From the NCBI RefSeq assembly GCF_037992945.1, contig NZ_CP150304.1:4726501-4790500 (forward strand): 64,000 nt of DNA, given 5' to 3'. Every line of letters starts with the position of its first letter. The first letter of the stretch is position 1. The DNA comes from Peribacillus sp. FSL E2-0218. GTDB taxonomy: Bacteria; Bacillota; Bacilli; Bacillales; DSM-1321. Both the position numbers and the translations under genes were made by a program. The notes under the pieces are model-generated. The model did no database searches, was not told the DNA's origin, and was given only the letters and a program-made list of their open reading frames with translations. Of this stretch, positions 52,080 to 61,309 are shown piece by piece.

Positions 52080-54047
52080 TTATTTGCCTGTTTCGGCTTC
52101 CTTTGAACCATCTTCTTCATACGTGTAATCATAATCAGTAGGGTCTATTGGTTTAAAGCCATTCGGCGTGTAGAAACGGAGTAAGTCCCCGTTCACGACT
52201 TGGTCGGATAAATTGAGCATCGTTTCAGCTCTCTTTTTATAATTGAGGATGTCATCATTTTCCTCGACCAATTCGCCTGTTTTCGTATCGTAGTATTTCC
52301 CTTTAATGGAGGTGACATCTGGTGTTACAAAATCACCATTCCTGAAAGGCACTACTTCATTATGATCTTTTGACAATAAATCCGAACCGAATTGTACATA
52401 ATCCTTGGATTCAACACCTAACAGATGCAATAAGGTCGGAAGGAGGTCAATCTGTCCTCCGTACTGATGCATTTCCCCACCTTTAACACCCGGTGCATGA
52501 ATCAATAATGGTACACGTTGCAATTGGGCATTTTCAAATGCGCCAACATCCTTGCCAAGCACTTTTGACATGGCTTCTTTATGGTTTTCGGAAATACCAT
52601 AATGATCACCATACATAACGATTACCGAGTTGTCATATAGACCTGATTTTTTCAGATAATCGAAGAACTCCCTTAATGCTTCATCGGCATAGCGTGCTGT
52701 TTGGAAGTAATTATCGACCGAAGCATCGCCGGTCGTTTGTTTACCGATTGTTGCTTTTTCCTGATCCATCGCATATGGGAAATGATGAGATACAGTTATG
52801 AATTTTGTATAGAAAGGCTGTTTAAGCGTTTCTAACATCGGAATCGATTCTTTGAAGAACGGTTTATCCATCAAACCATAACTAAGCACTTCTTCTTTGT
52901 TTTCCATATTATAATGGTTAGCATCGAAAAACTGATTGAAGCCTAGGGACTTATACATCTTATCCCGGTTCCAGAAGGATTTATAATTACCATGGAAAAC
53001 GGCAGAGGTATACCCTTTTTGCCCTAAAATCGCTGGTGCAGCTTGATACGTGTTTTGCGATCTGTTTGTGAATGCTGCCCCCTGCGGTAAACCGAATAGG
53101 GAATTTTCAAGCATGAATTCGGCATCTGCTGTTTTACCCTGGCCCACTTGATGGAAGAAGTTATCAAAATACATGAAATCTGAATTATCATGTGCAAGTG
53201 AGTTTAAGAATGGAGTTACTTCTTCTCCATTCAATTTATAATCGATCATGAAATTCTGCATGGATTCCAAATGCAAGTAAATGACGTTCTTGCCTTCAGC
53301 TTTTCCAAAATACTTAGGATTCGGTTCAGCGCTTGTTGCCTTCGTATAGTTGACCACTTCTGCGATATCCGTACTATTTGCAGTTGCCCGCTGCGCATAC
53401 GTTTTTGTATTTTGAACAGCATCGTAAACCGTATAGTTGAACATTCCCAAGTACTTGACGATATAGTTGCGGTCGAAAGTCCTTGATAGCAATTGCGGAC
53501 GATCCTTTTCGGCAAGTCCCAAATTAATCGCAAAGATCGCAAGTCCCGCCAAGTAAACCAATCCAATCGTACGGCGTTTTACTCTGAATTCTTCTATTTT
53601 AAAGTTTCTGAATCGGTACAACACGATCAACAGGACCGTATCAAGGAAATAAAATACATCATGTCCTTTAAATAATTCCAGAATACTCGGCCCTAAATCC
53701 CCGGCATTCTGCACTTGTGTCAAAGTCGGCAATGTGATGAAATCGGTAAATGAACGGTAATAAACGATATTGAAGAACAACCATAAAGACATCAATAAGT
53801 TCAGCCTGATAATCCATTTAAACGACTTTTTGCCTTTCGCCAATAGTGCCAAGCCAAAGAATAAAATGGCTGAACTAATCGGGTTTATGAACAGCAGGAA
53901 CTGCTGGAGGCCGTTTTCAAGGCCTAAGTTAAATTCGACTCGATATCCAATATAAGTTTTTATCCAAAACAATACTACTGCAATAAAGAAAAAGCCTAGT
54001 ATGTTATTTGCAAATAAATGCCGGCTTTTTTTAAGAAAATTATTCAT
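52080..54047 (-). CDS. ltaS: Lipoteichoic acid synthase (LtaS family)
   Basis: 655 residues: five N-terminal membrane segments, then an extracellular sulfatase-like domain that polymerises glycerolphosphate onto a glycolipid. The catalytic threonine lies in VGQGKTADAEFML (about residue 300); metal ligands in IYLHLESMQNF and VIVMYGDHYGISENH. A signal-peptidase-like cleavage site after the membrane domain is expected in relatives. Bacillus carries several paralogs, so LtaS itself versus a YfnI/YqgS-type copy cannot be separated. Confidence 0.93.
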   Translation of the reverse strand: MNNFLKKSRHLFANNILGFFFIAVVLFWIKTYIGYRVEFNLGLENGLQQFLLFINPISSAILFFGLALLAKGKKSFKWIIRLNLLMSLWLFFNIVYYRSFTDFITLPTLTQVQNAGDLGPSILELFKGHDVFYFLDTVLLIVLYRFRNFKIEEFRVKRRTIGLVYLAGLAIFAINLGLAEKDRPQLLSRTFDRNYIVKYLGMFNYTVYDAVQNTKTYAQRATANSTDIAEVVNYTKATSAEPNPKYFGKAEGKNVIYLHLESMQNFMIDYKLNGEEVTPFLNSLAHDNSDFMYFDNFFHQVGQGKTADAEFMLENSLFGLPQGAAFTNRSQNTYQAAPAILGQKGYTSAVFHGNYKSFWNRDKMYKSLGFNQFFDANHYNMENKEEVLSYGLMDKPFFKESIPMLETLKQPFYTKFITVSHHFPYAMDQEKATIGKQTTGDASVDNYFQTARYADEALREFFDYLKKSGLYDNSVIVMYGDHYGISENHKEAMSKVLGKDVGAFENAQLQRVPLLIHAPGVKGGEMHQYGGQIDLLPTLLHLLGVESKDYVQFGSDLLSKDHNEVVPFRNGDFVTPDVTSIKGKYYDTKTGELVEENDDILNYKKRAETMLNLSDQVVNGDLLRFYTPNGFKPIDPTDYDYTYEEDGSKEAETGK

Positions 54048-55045
54048 GCTTTCACCTCTATTAATCTAGTGGTTTATTTATATAAACTTTTGCATAAGGA
54101 TTAGACGGAAAATCGCAGAACTTATGATAGCATTCTTTCGCTCGGATAGTCAAGATTATGACAAACCACTTTTTGTCACTCATTTGCTTATCCTCATGTA
54201 ACACTTCTTTAGCTTATGAACAAGCCTTCGAAAAAATAACAGGATCCGTCTTGAATGTTCAACACAACTATAACAAATATATAAGATTCCCTGATCTTAT
54301 TCCAATAAATATAACCGTAACTTTTTCAGGGACGATGGATGACTGTAACAATTTACGTTCACTTCCTTCAGGCTTTTACCATTATAAACGACTCTTAATA
54401 AAAACACCAGTACATTACAAAATATGTAAAGATATAAATCTTCGTTTCTTTTGCATGCAATTGGATTGTCCGCGCTTTCTTTCCAGATATTTCGACAAGT
54501 AAAAATTCGCCTGGCCATTCAGCGGCACCCGATTTTCCATTTCTTCACAACAGTTACTCCCCCTTATATTCGTATATGTCAGCGCTCTTCACAACTTCCA
54601 TAATCTAACAAAATAATAACGGCATGTTTTTTTCCCCTGCCGCCTTTTTTCGACATCATTCCAGGATAAATCCAATGATCCTATTTGCTTTTCCTTACTT
54701 TTTAACAAACCGAAAATGTCACGAAAATTTCACGAAGGAATTTTTCAATCCATCCCAGGGTGGAATTTCCAAACGGATTGCCAATAAGCGTTTGCGATGG
54801 AACATATTCACGTACAAACATCGATCCTTTCGGCTGTTTCCATTATAATAGGAAGAAACTATTTTTTTGCGGCTAATTTGGACGATTTTTAGCCCATTGG
54901 CACCCAGTCCATATCGACTGCCGGATACGTACCTTACACCCATGCCCGGCCCTTTTTATAATCCCCTTTTACATTTTCAATGATTCCTGATTCTCTTCGT
55001 TACATATATCTAATTTCATTAAAATTTATTATAAAAACCAAAAAA
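54048..55045. other. 1-kb region without a supported gene
   Basis: Between ltaS and the IS1182-like element. A 114-codon plus-strand frame (54158-54502) lacks a ribosome site and is Cys/Phe/Ile-rich in the manner of noncoding AT-rich DNA. The ltaS promoter presumably lies near 54060-54150. No RNA element recognised. Confidence 0.6.
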
Positions 55046-55067
55046 CCTGCCCTCAACCGAGGACAGG
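55046..55067 (-). terminator. Hairpin flanking the IS1182-like element, left copy
   Basis: CCTGTCCTC / GAGGGCAGG hairpin followed by TTTTTTGG on the minus strand: a proper terminator. The same 22 bases with one change recur at 56810-56831. Confidence 0.85.
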
Positions 55068-55080
55068 CCAGTTTGTAGAC

Positions 55081-55118
55081 AAAAGGGGTTCGGAATTAAA
55101 AAATTCCGAACCCCTTTT
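55081..55118. terminator. Perfect palindromic hairpin after the transposase
   Basis: AAAAGGGGTTCGGAATT and its exact complement around a 4-base loop, with T-runs at both ends. Confidence 0.8.
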
Positions 55119-55177
55119 GAAATTCCTTTGAAATTTTGATCAAAGGTTACGAGATTTGGGCTCTTCGAGCCACTATG

Positions 55178-56536
55178 TTAAGCCATTTTAGGACCTTGCC
55201 ATGTCCAAGTGGCCATCTTCTTTACATTCATGGCAGCGAAAGTAAGCATCGCCTGCATCGACAATTTTTTAAGTCCCCTTAAAGTAGTCCAACGCATACC
55301 ATGCTTTTCTTTTGCATCTGCGAATACACGCTCAATCGTTTCTTTGCGTTTCGCATATATAGGTTTTACCTCTTGATGATGACGCAGATGATCTGCTTCT
55401 TCCACATATGCTTGCCAGATATGCCGTGTCACTACTTTTTGATGGTCTTTGCTTTCCGTACACCGTGATAAAAATGAGCATGTTGCACAAATTTGTTTGG
55501 GCGATTTGTACTCGCGATAGCCCTCTTTATTTGTTGTTGAGTACTTTAAAGTTTCTCCCGAAGGGCAAAGGTAACAATCAAAGTGTTCATCGTAAACATA
55601 GTCATGTTTGCGAAAGAATCCTTCTTTTGTACGAGGACGTGTATAGGGTAAAGCAGGTGTGATTTCTTTGTTAAATAGGTAGCTTGTAATCGCTGGTGTT
55701 TTATAAGCTGCATCTGCGGCAACTGCTTCTGGTTTTCCAACTTTCTCAATCACTTGCTCAACAAGTGGCTCCAAAATATGACTGTCATGTGTATTACCAG
55801 GTGTTACAATCGTTCCCAATACAAAACCGTTGCCGTCTGCGGCCGCATGGAATGAATAGGCAAACTGTTTTGTTCGTTCATCTTTCACATAGTAGCCACT
55901 CTCAGGATCCGTAGTACTTTCTTTAATTGCTTTGGTTTCTTCCTTATCAAATTTATCTGGTGGAAAAGGCTTCTTTCCATGGTTTTCACGATCTTGATTG
56001 ATTTCTTCTTGAAGACGTCCTTGATACGCTCGTGTTTCTTTACGAACGATTTTCTTTTCAAATTTCCGTTTATTCGCACTGGCTTTCACATGTGTGGAAT
56101 CCACGAAAACGTGTTCTACACTTATTAACTTTTTATTAGCAGCTGTCATTAAAATGCGACAGAAAATCTGTTCAAACAGGTCTGTATCTTTAAAGCGTCG
56201 CTCATAATTTTTTCCGAACGTAGAGAAATGAGGTACTTTATCATGGAAACCATAGCCTAAGAACCAACGGTAAGCCATATTGGTTTCAACTTCTTCAATC
56301 GTTTTACGCATGGAACGAATACCGAAGGTATATTGAATGAAAGTCAGTTTAACTAAAATAACTGGATCAATACTTGGGCGTCCTACCTCTGAGTACATAT
56401 CTTTCACCAAGTCATAAATGAAAGTGAAGTCAATGGCAGCCTCCATTTTACGAACCAAATGGTTCGGTGGCACCAGTTGATCTAAAGTAATCATTTCAAG
56501 TTGATCTCGCTGAATAGAATCATGTTTAGAAAGCAT
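55178..56536 (-). CDS. IS1182-family transposase
   Basis: About 452 residues from ATG 56536 (GAGGTGATGAGG upstream). N-terminal DUF772-like region (QLEMITLDQLVPPNHLVRKMEAAIDFTFIYDLVKDMYSEVGRPSIDPVILVKL), DDE residues in VFVDSTHVKASANK, AVAADAAYKTPAI and RKETIERVFADAKEKHGMR, and a Cys cluster (CYLCPSGE ... ICATCSFLSRC). Full length with no visible frameshift, so possibly active. Confidence 0.95.
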   Translation of the reverse strand: MLSKHDSIQRDQLEMITLDQLVPPNHLVRKMEAAIDFTFIYDLVKDMYSEVGRPSIDPVILVKLTFIQYTFGIRSMRKTIEEVETNMAYRWFLGYGFHDKVPHFSTFGKNYERRFKDTDLFEQIFCRILMTAANKKLISVEHVFVDSTHVKASANKRKFEKKIVRKETRAYQGRLQEEINQDRENHGKKPFPPDKFDKEETKAIKESTTDPESGYYVKDERTKQFAYSFHAAADGNGFVLGTIVTPGNTHDSHILEPLVEQVIEKVGKPEAVAADAAYKTPAITSYLFNKEITPALPYTRPRTKEGFFRKHDYVYDEHFDCYLCPSGETLKYSTTNKEGYREYKSPKQICATCSFLSRCTESKDHQKVVTRHIWQAYVEEADHLRHHQEVKPIYAKRKETIERVFADAKEKHGMRWTTLRGLKKLSMQAMLTFAAMNVKKMATWTWQGPKMA

Positions 56537-56620
56537 CCTCATCACCTCAAGTTTTAATACTTCAATTTTAAAACAAAAATGACTCCAGTCAAAAGTGTTC
56601 TATCTAAAAGGTAAGACAAA

Positions 56621-56744
56621 GTTGATTGGAACGGAAGGTACGAGACTCCTGCGGGAAAAGCGCGTCTAGGGGAGACCCCGCAGGCAAAGCCGAGGAGGCT
56701 CCCCGACCGCCCGCGGAAAGCGAGTGCCTGGAGTGGAAATCAAC
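56621..56744 (+). repeat. GC-rich dispersed repeat, complete copy
   Basis: 124 bases bounded by GTTGATT and AATCAAC. Strong internal pairing, for example CTCCTGCGGG with CCCCGCAGG, and further GC-rich arms. It differs sharply in GC content from surrounding DNA. Degraded copies lie at 10944-11056 and 50188-50225. I recall similar sequences from many Bacillaceae genomes, but could not search. Confidence 0.85.
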
Positions 56745-56770
56745 GTCTAAATTGTACAGGCCATAAAAAT

Positions 56771-56800
56771 AGACAAACTCGATTTTCATCGAGTTTGTCT
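56771..56800. terminator. Hairpin beside the GC-rich repeat
   Basis: Perfect 12-bp stem AGACAAACTCGA / TCGAGTTTGTCT with a short loop, T-rich on the minus-strand 3' side (ATTTTTATGG). Confidence 0.75.
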
Positions 56801-56809
56801 ACAGTCTGA

Positions 56810-56831
56810 CCTGCCCTCAATCGAGGACAGG
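56810..56831 (-). repeat. Hairpin flanking the IS1182-like element, right copy
   Basis: Same 22-base palindrome as 55046-55067 with one C-to-T change, directly downstream of yclQ, but without a T-run because element sequence follows. Confidence 0.8.
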
Positions 56832-56848
56832 CTTTGCTTATGTTTCCC

Positions 56849-57796
56849 TTACTTGATGCCTTTAGAAATTTCATTCACCATCTCATCAACGGATTCAAGT
56901 CCGCCTCCGGATAGGTACCAGTAGTTAGGGTCAAGATAAATGATGTTACCGTCTTTAAATGCTTTAGTATTTTTCACGATATCGTTTTCCACTGTTTCTT
57001 TTGCTGCTGCGCCATCACCGACAACCGCATCTCTATCGACAACGAATAGATAATCTGGATTCTTTTCCGCAATGTATTCGAAAGAAACGCTTTGACCATG
57101 TGTAGACACTTCCAATTTATCATCGACAGCAGGCACTCCGAATACATCATGGATGATTCCGAACCTTGAATCAGGACCGTATGCACTTATTTTACCGCCG
57201 TTTGCAAGAACGATTAAGCCTTTTTTATCAGCTGGAACTTTTTCTTTCAATGCATTAATGTGTTCTTCAACAGTTGCCAATTCTTTAGCTGCTTCGTCTT
57301 CTTTACCGAAGATTTTACCTAAAAGCGTTACATTTTCTTTAAAGGATTCCATATACTTTGTCGTATCGACACCTACAAAAACTGTTGGCGCAATTTTGCT
57401 TAATTCTTCATATGCTTCAGATTGACGGCCAGATATCAGGATTAGGTCCGGAGCCAGCTCGTTGATTTTTTCGAAGTCAGGTTCTTTTAACCCGCCTGCA
57501 TTCTCTGTTGTATCTTTATAACTAGAAAGGTATTTCGGAAGTCCATCATGAGGGACGGCCGCCACTTCCACACCAAATTTATCAAGAGTATCAAGGGCAC
57601 CCATATCGAATACCACAACTTTTTTAGGATTCGTTTTCACTTTCGTTTCGCCTAATTGGTGCTTAACGGTCATTTCTTCGCTTTTGGCACTTTCTTTTTT
57701 CGTACCTGTTTCTTCTTTATCTTTATCTGATCCACAAGCCACAGCCACTACAGCCAGCATTGCAATTAAAAGCAATATAGATATTTTCTTTATCAT
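56849..57796 (-). CDS. yclQ: Siderophore-binding lipoprotein, YclQ (petrobactin-type)
   Basis: Class III iron-siderophore binding protein, 315 residues from ATG 57796 (GAGGTG upstream). Lipobox VACG after MIKKISILLLIAMLAVVAVAC. VFDMGALDTLDKFGVEVAAVPHDGLPKYLSSYKD and APDLILISGRQSEAYEELSKIAPTVFVGVDTTKY match YclQ, the petrobactin receptor in B. subtilis. Ligand identity is inferred from that and from synteny with yclNOP. Confidence 0.92.
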   Translation of the reverse strand: MIKKISILLLIAMLAVVAVACGSDKDKEETGTKKESAKSEEMTVKHQLGETKVKTNPKKVVVFDMGALDTLDKFGVEVAAVPHDGLPKYLSSYKDTTENAGGLKEPDFEKINELAPDLILISGRQSEAYEELSKIAPTVFVGVDTTKYMESFKENVTLLGKIFGKEDEAAKELATVEEHINALKEKVPADKKGLIVLANGGKISAYGPDSRFGIIHDVFGVPAVDDKLEVSTHGQSVSFEYIAEKNPDYLFVVDRDAVVGDGAAAKETVENDIVKNTKAFKDGNIIYLDPNYWYLSGGGLESVDEMVNEISKGIK

Positions 57797-58000
57797 TTTG
57801 GTCACCTCGAAAAATATTTTTTATTTAAAATCACTTTACGCATCCTCACCATCACACAATCACCTTCGCCACTTCTCCCTGAAACAGGAGGCGGCTATAA
57901 TCTTGGGCGCCCGCCAACTCTTTACAGCCAACTGAATGTGCGAAGTGCTTATGGAACGGCTACGATTACTGAAGTAATTAAAAACCGATTGGTTTGGTGC
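57797..58000. other. yclP-yclQ intergenic region
   Basis: About 200 bases, longer than other gaps in the operon. It has a small inverted repeat GATTACT-GA-AGTAATT near 57964 and a minus-strand AAACC-AATC-GGTTTTT that could be a weak terminator or processing point, which would separate yclQ dosage from yclNOP. Confidence 0.45.
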
Positions 58001-58759
58001 TTATGTGAAGTACACACAAATCTTATTGTTGTTGATATTTTGGATTTCAATATCCATATCGTAGATTTCCTTCAATACATCGGAATTAATGACTTGCTCG
58101 GTAGGCCCATTATGGGCGACCTTGCCGTCCTTCAATGCCACGATATAATCGGAATAGCAGGAGGCAAAATTAATATCATGGATGACGATGATGACCGTCT
58201 TCCCAAGTTCATCTGCCAATCGCCTTAATACCTTCATGATTTGAACGGAATGCTTCATATCCAGATTGTTCAAAGGTTCGTCAAGAAGGACATACTCCGT
58301 ATTCTGGGCAATGACCATGGCAATGAATGCCCGTTGCTGCTGCCCGCCGCTTAGCTGGTCGAGGTATTTCTCCTGCATGTCGGCAAGCTCCATATAGTCA
58401 ATCGCTTCATCGACATACTTCCAATCCTCTTTAGTCAGTTTACCTTGTGAATATGGGAACCGGCCAAATGCGACGAGTTCACGAATCGTCAACCGGATAT
58501 TGATATGGTTCGCCTGCTTTAAAATGGCGATTTTTTTGGCAAGCTCCTTGCTAGTGAATGTCCCCATATCCTTCCCATCAATCAGGACTTCCCCCGAATC
58601 ACGGGTGATGAGCCGGCTGATCATCGAAAGGACGGTACTTTTCCCCGCCCCATTGGGACCGATGAAGGAAGTGATTTTCCCTTTCTTGATTTCAAGGGAA
58701 ACGTCCTCGACCACCGTCTTATTATGATATTTTTTGAATAAATTTCTCACTTCTACCAT
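58001..58759 (-). CDS. yclP: Siderophore ABC transporter ATPase YclP
   Basis: 252-residue FecE-like ATPase: Walker A GPNGAGKST, signature LSGGQQQRAFIAMVIAQ, Walker B YVLLDEPLNNLD, and H-loop VIHDINFAS. Start overlaps the yclO stop. Confidence 0.95.
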   Translation of the reverse strand: MVEVRNLFKKYHNKTVVEDVSLEIKKGKITSFIGPNGAGKSTVLSMISRLITRDSGEVLIDGKDMGTFTSKELAKKIAILKQANHINIRLTIRELVAFGRFPYSQGKLTKEDWKYVDEAIDYMELADMQEKYLDQLSGGQQQRAFIAMVIAQNTEYVLLDEPLNNLDMKHSVQIMKVLRRLADELGKTVIIVIHDINFASCYSDYIVALKDGKVAHNGPTEQVINSDVLKEIYDMDIEIQNINNNKICVYFT

Positions 58760-59700
58760 GATTTATTCTCCTTTAATAGAAGATAGATGAAATACACTCC
58801 GCCAATGAAGTTAATGATCACACTTAGGGTAGTAGAGAATGTGAAGATCCTCTCTACAATGAATTGACCGCCGACCAAGGCAATCACACTGATCAGCATC
58901 GCCCCCGGGATGATGTGTTTATGGCGATAGGATTTAATGAATTGGTAAGCCACATTGGCAACAAGTAACCCGAGGAATGTGATGGGGCCGATCAGGGCAG
59001 TAGAAATGGATATCAGGATCGTCACGACGATCAAGACCCGTTTCGTGACAAAATCATAATCGACACCCAGGTTTACGGCTTGGTCCCTCCCGAGGGACAT
59101 GACATCCAAATACTTCAAAAATCTCATGAAATAGATCATTGCCGCTATCATGAGGATGATGGCCAAGGTTAATAGATCTGTATTGACATTATTGAAGCTG
59201 GCAAACATTTTATTTTGGATGATCTGAAATTCATTCGGGTCTATTAACACTTGCATGAATGAAGACATGCTGCCAAATAGTGTCCCGAAGATGATCCCGA
59301 TAAGCAACAAGAAGTAAATATTGCGGTCTTTCTTGAACATGAATTTGAACAGCAAACTGGAAAAAATGAGCATCGCAGTCAGCGTAATCAGGAAATTAAG
59401 TGTTTTATTCATGATCAGGATGTGCGTAGAACCAAAGAGGAAAATCACTCCGGTCTGGATCAGCATATACATGGAGTCCAATCCCAAAATGCTTGGTGTC
59501 AGGATTTTATTATTCGTGACCGTCTGGAAAATCACGGTTGAAAAGGCTATTGCGCAGCCTACCACAATGATGGCGAGAATTTTCATGACCCTTCTCGGAA
59601 GTGCATAATCCCAGTTCGGACCAAGATCCCAAAAGATATAACCTGCCGTCAGGACCGCTGCAAGAACGGCTAAGATGATGATCTTACTTTTATTATTCAT
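58753..59700 (-). CDS. yclO: Siderophore ABC transporter permease YclO
   Basis: FecCD-family permease, 315 residues with eight to nine membrane segments. LGLDSMYMLIQTGVIFLFGS, MSLGRDQAVNLGVDYDFVTKRVLIVV and GPITFLGLLVANVAYQFIKSYRHK are typical. Start overlaps yclN. Confidence 0.94.
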   Translation of the reverse strand: MNNKSKIIILAVLAAVLTAGYIFWDLGPNWDYALPRRVMKILAIIVVGCAIAFSTVIFQTVTNNKILTPSILGLDSMYMLIQTGVIFLFGSTHILIMNKTLNFLITLTAMLIFSSLLFKFMFKKDRNIYFLLLIGIIFGTLFGSMSSFMQVLIDPNEFQIIQNKMFASFNNVNTDLLTLAIILMIAAMIYFMRFLKYLDVMSLGRDQAVNLGVDYDFVTKRVLIVVTILISISTALIGPITFLGLLVANVAYQFIKSYRHKHIIPGAMLISVIALVGGQFIVERIFTFSTTLSVIINFIGGVYFIYLLLKENKSW

Positions 59701-60643
59701 ATGCCTTTCTCCTCATTATCAGATAGATGAATACGACGCTTCCTATCACACCCACCACGAGACCGATCGGGATTTCAAATGGATAAATGATGATCCTGCC
59801 CAGAATATCGCAGAACAATAGGAACACGGCCCCTAGCAACGCTGTATGAGAAAGGCTGTTTTTCAAATTATCACCAAGGTAAAGGGATACAATATTCGGT
59901 ACGATCAATCCTATGAAAGGTATGGTCCCCACCGTCAGCAAAACGACTGTCGAGGATAAGGCCACGATAACCAAGCCGAAGTTGACGACGAATTTATAAT
60001 TGAGCCCCAGGTTGATGGCGAACTCCTCGCCCATGCCTGCCACAGTGAATTTATTGGCAAAGAAATAGGCGAGAATGACTAACGGGATACTAACATATAT
60101 AAGCTCGTACCTTCCCGACATGATCATCGAAAAATCGCCATTCATCCAGGTATTGAGGCTTTGGATCAAATCATATTTGTAAGCAAAGAAGGTCGAGATG
60201 GAACCGACGATATTGCCAAACATCATCCCAACCAATGGAATGAAGATCGTATCCTTATATTTGACTTGATCAAGAATCTTCATGAACAAGAAGGTACCTG
60301 CCAAAGCGAATATGAAAGCGAATACCATTTTCTCGATAAGGGCGGCTGATGGAAAGATGATAAGGGCAAGCAGGAGGCCAAGCCTTGCAGAATCCATCGT
60401 ACCTGCAGTGGTGGGCGAAACAAACTTATTGCGGCTCAATTGCTGCATGATCAGTCCGCTTATGCTCATCACCACTCCGGCAATGATGATCGTAACCATT
60501 CTGGGGAGACGGCTTTGCAGCATGATCTGCACTTTATCATCGGTTAAGTCCAATAAATCGAGGGGGGTAATATCCTTTACGCCAATGAACAATGAAGTAA
60601 AGGATAAAATGACTAAAGCAATAACTAAATATCTTATCTTCAT
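59693..60643 (-). CDS. yclN: Siderophore ABC transporter permease YclN
   Basis: FecCD-family permease, 316 residues. PRMVTIIIAGVVMSISGLIMQQLSRNKFVSPTTAGTMDSARLG and GTIPFIGLIVPNIVSLYLGDN are family blocks. First gene of yclNOPQ. The Fur box at 60765-60783 is 120 bases upstream. Confidence 0.94.
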   Translation of the reverse strand: MKIRYLVIALVILSFTSLFIGVKDITPLDLLDLTDDKVQIMLQSRLPRMVTIIIAGVVMSISGLIMQQLSRNKFVSPTTAGTMDSARLGLLLALIIFPSAALIEKMVFAFIFALAGTFLFMKILDQVKYKDTIFIPLVGMMFGNIVGSISTFFAYKYDLIQSLNTWMNGDFSMIMSGRYELIYVSIPLVILAYFFANKFTVAGMGEEFAINLGLNYKFVVNFGLVIVALSSTVVLLTVGTIPFIGLIVPNIVSLYLGDNLKNSLSHTALLGAVFLLFCDILGRIIIYPFEIPIGLVVGVIGSVVFIYLIMRRKAYE

Positions 60644-60764
60644 CTACATTCCCTACTCTTCCTATCTCAGTAAATACAGCGATACTATTTTTAATTAAGA
60701 ATATATGAATTAAGACTATTTATCTGTCTTATGTTCTTATTCCTACTACAAATGTTATTTTTTT

Positions 60765-60783
60765 GATAATGAGATTCATTATC
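60765..60783. promoter_or_regulatory. Fur box
   Basis: GATAATGAGATTCATTATC, a near-perfect palindrome matching 17 of 19 bases of the Bacillus Fur site GATAATGATAATCATTATC; overlapping ATTATCATTATC extends it. Lies between divergent yclN and the DUF1450 gene, so it can repress both under iron sufficiency. Confidence 0.92.
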
Positions 60784-60966
60784 ATTATCAAGGTCACCCT
60801 TATTCTAACACTTCTTAGATATGTGTCAATATATACAAAGGAATTACTTTTATTAATTAAAGCTAGTCATATTGTAATGAAGTTGGATAATCCATCCATG
60901 CATTTATCTCCTGGAAATGATAAAATCAAACTAACAAATATTTACTCTTCTAACGAAAGAAGCGAT

Positions 60967-61239
60967 ATGATGAAAACCTTCCTTTCCAAAATGTTCACCA
61001 AAAAAGAAAAAATCCAGATTGAATTTTGCCAAAATAACCTGGACCGCTTCACTACCGACCAAACGATCGCTGAATATGGTAAGTTTCTAGCCAATCCACG
61101 GATTCAATATAAGGAATATGAATGCTTAAGTGAATGCAAGTTATGTAAGGAAACATCTTATGCAAAAGTGAACGGCCAGATCATGCGTGGAAAGGATTCA
61201 CATGATCTATTGGACCAATTGCAAGAAGCTTTAAAATAA
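60967..61239 (+). CDS. DUF1450-family (YuzB-like) cysteine-containing protein
   Basis: About 90 residues starting MMKTFLSKMFTKKEKIQIEF. The core IEFCQNNLDRF ... YECLSECKLCKETSYAKVNG is DUF1450/YuzB-like, a thioredoxin-like fold family with a C-x3-C-x2-C cluster of unknown function; the cysteines could hold a metal or Fe-S cluster. The ribosome site (GAAAGAAG) is weak. It shares the Fur box with the yclNOPQ importer, suggesting a role in iron limitation. Confidence 0.82.
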   Translation: MMKTFLSKMFTKKEKIQIEFCQNNLDRFTTDQTIAEYGKFLANPRIQYKEYECLSECKLCKETSYAKVNGQIMRGKDSHDLLDQLQEALK

Positions 61240-61275
61240 ATGCGGGTCAAGCCAAAGGCTGATTCGCATTTTCTT
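61238..61275 (+). terminator. Terminator of the DUF1450 gene
   Basis: AAATGCG / CGCATTT outer stem with an inner AGCC / GGCT pairing, then TTTCTTCATTTTC. Confidence 0.75.
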
Positions 61276-61309
61276 CATTTTCAGCTGGGTGAACAAAATC
61301 AATCTTCAC

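Larger units (their letters stand above)
55069..56808 (-). mobile_element. IS1182-family insertion element
   Basis: Contains the transposase gene, a perfect 17-bp palindromic hairpin (55081-55118) after it, and the GC-rich repeat at 56621-56744. Possible terminal inverted repeats are CAGTTTGTAGACAAA (55069-55083) and the reverse complement CAGACTGTAGACAAA of 56794-56808, 13 of 15 identical. The 22-base hairpin is present on both outer sides in the same orientation. The boundaries are inferred from these repeats. Confidence 0.65.

Noticed and set aside
54158..54502. 114-codon plus-strand frame after ltaS
   Set aside because: No ribosome site, no recognisable family, low-complexity AT-rich composition.
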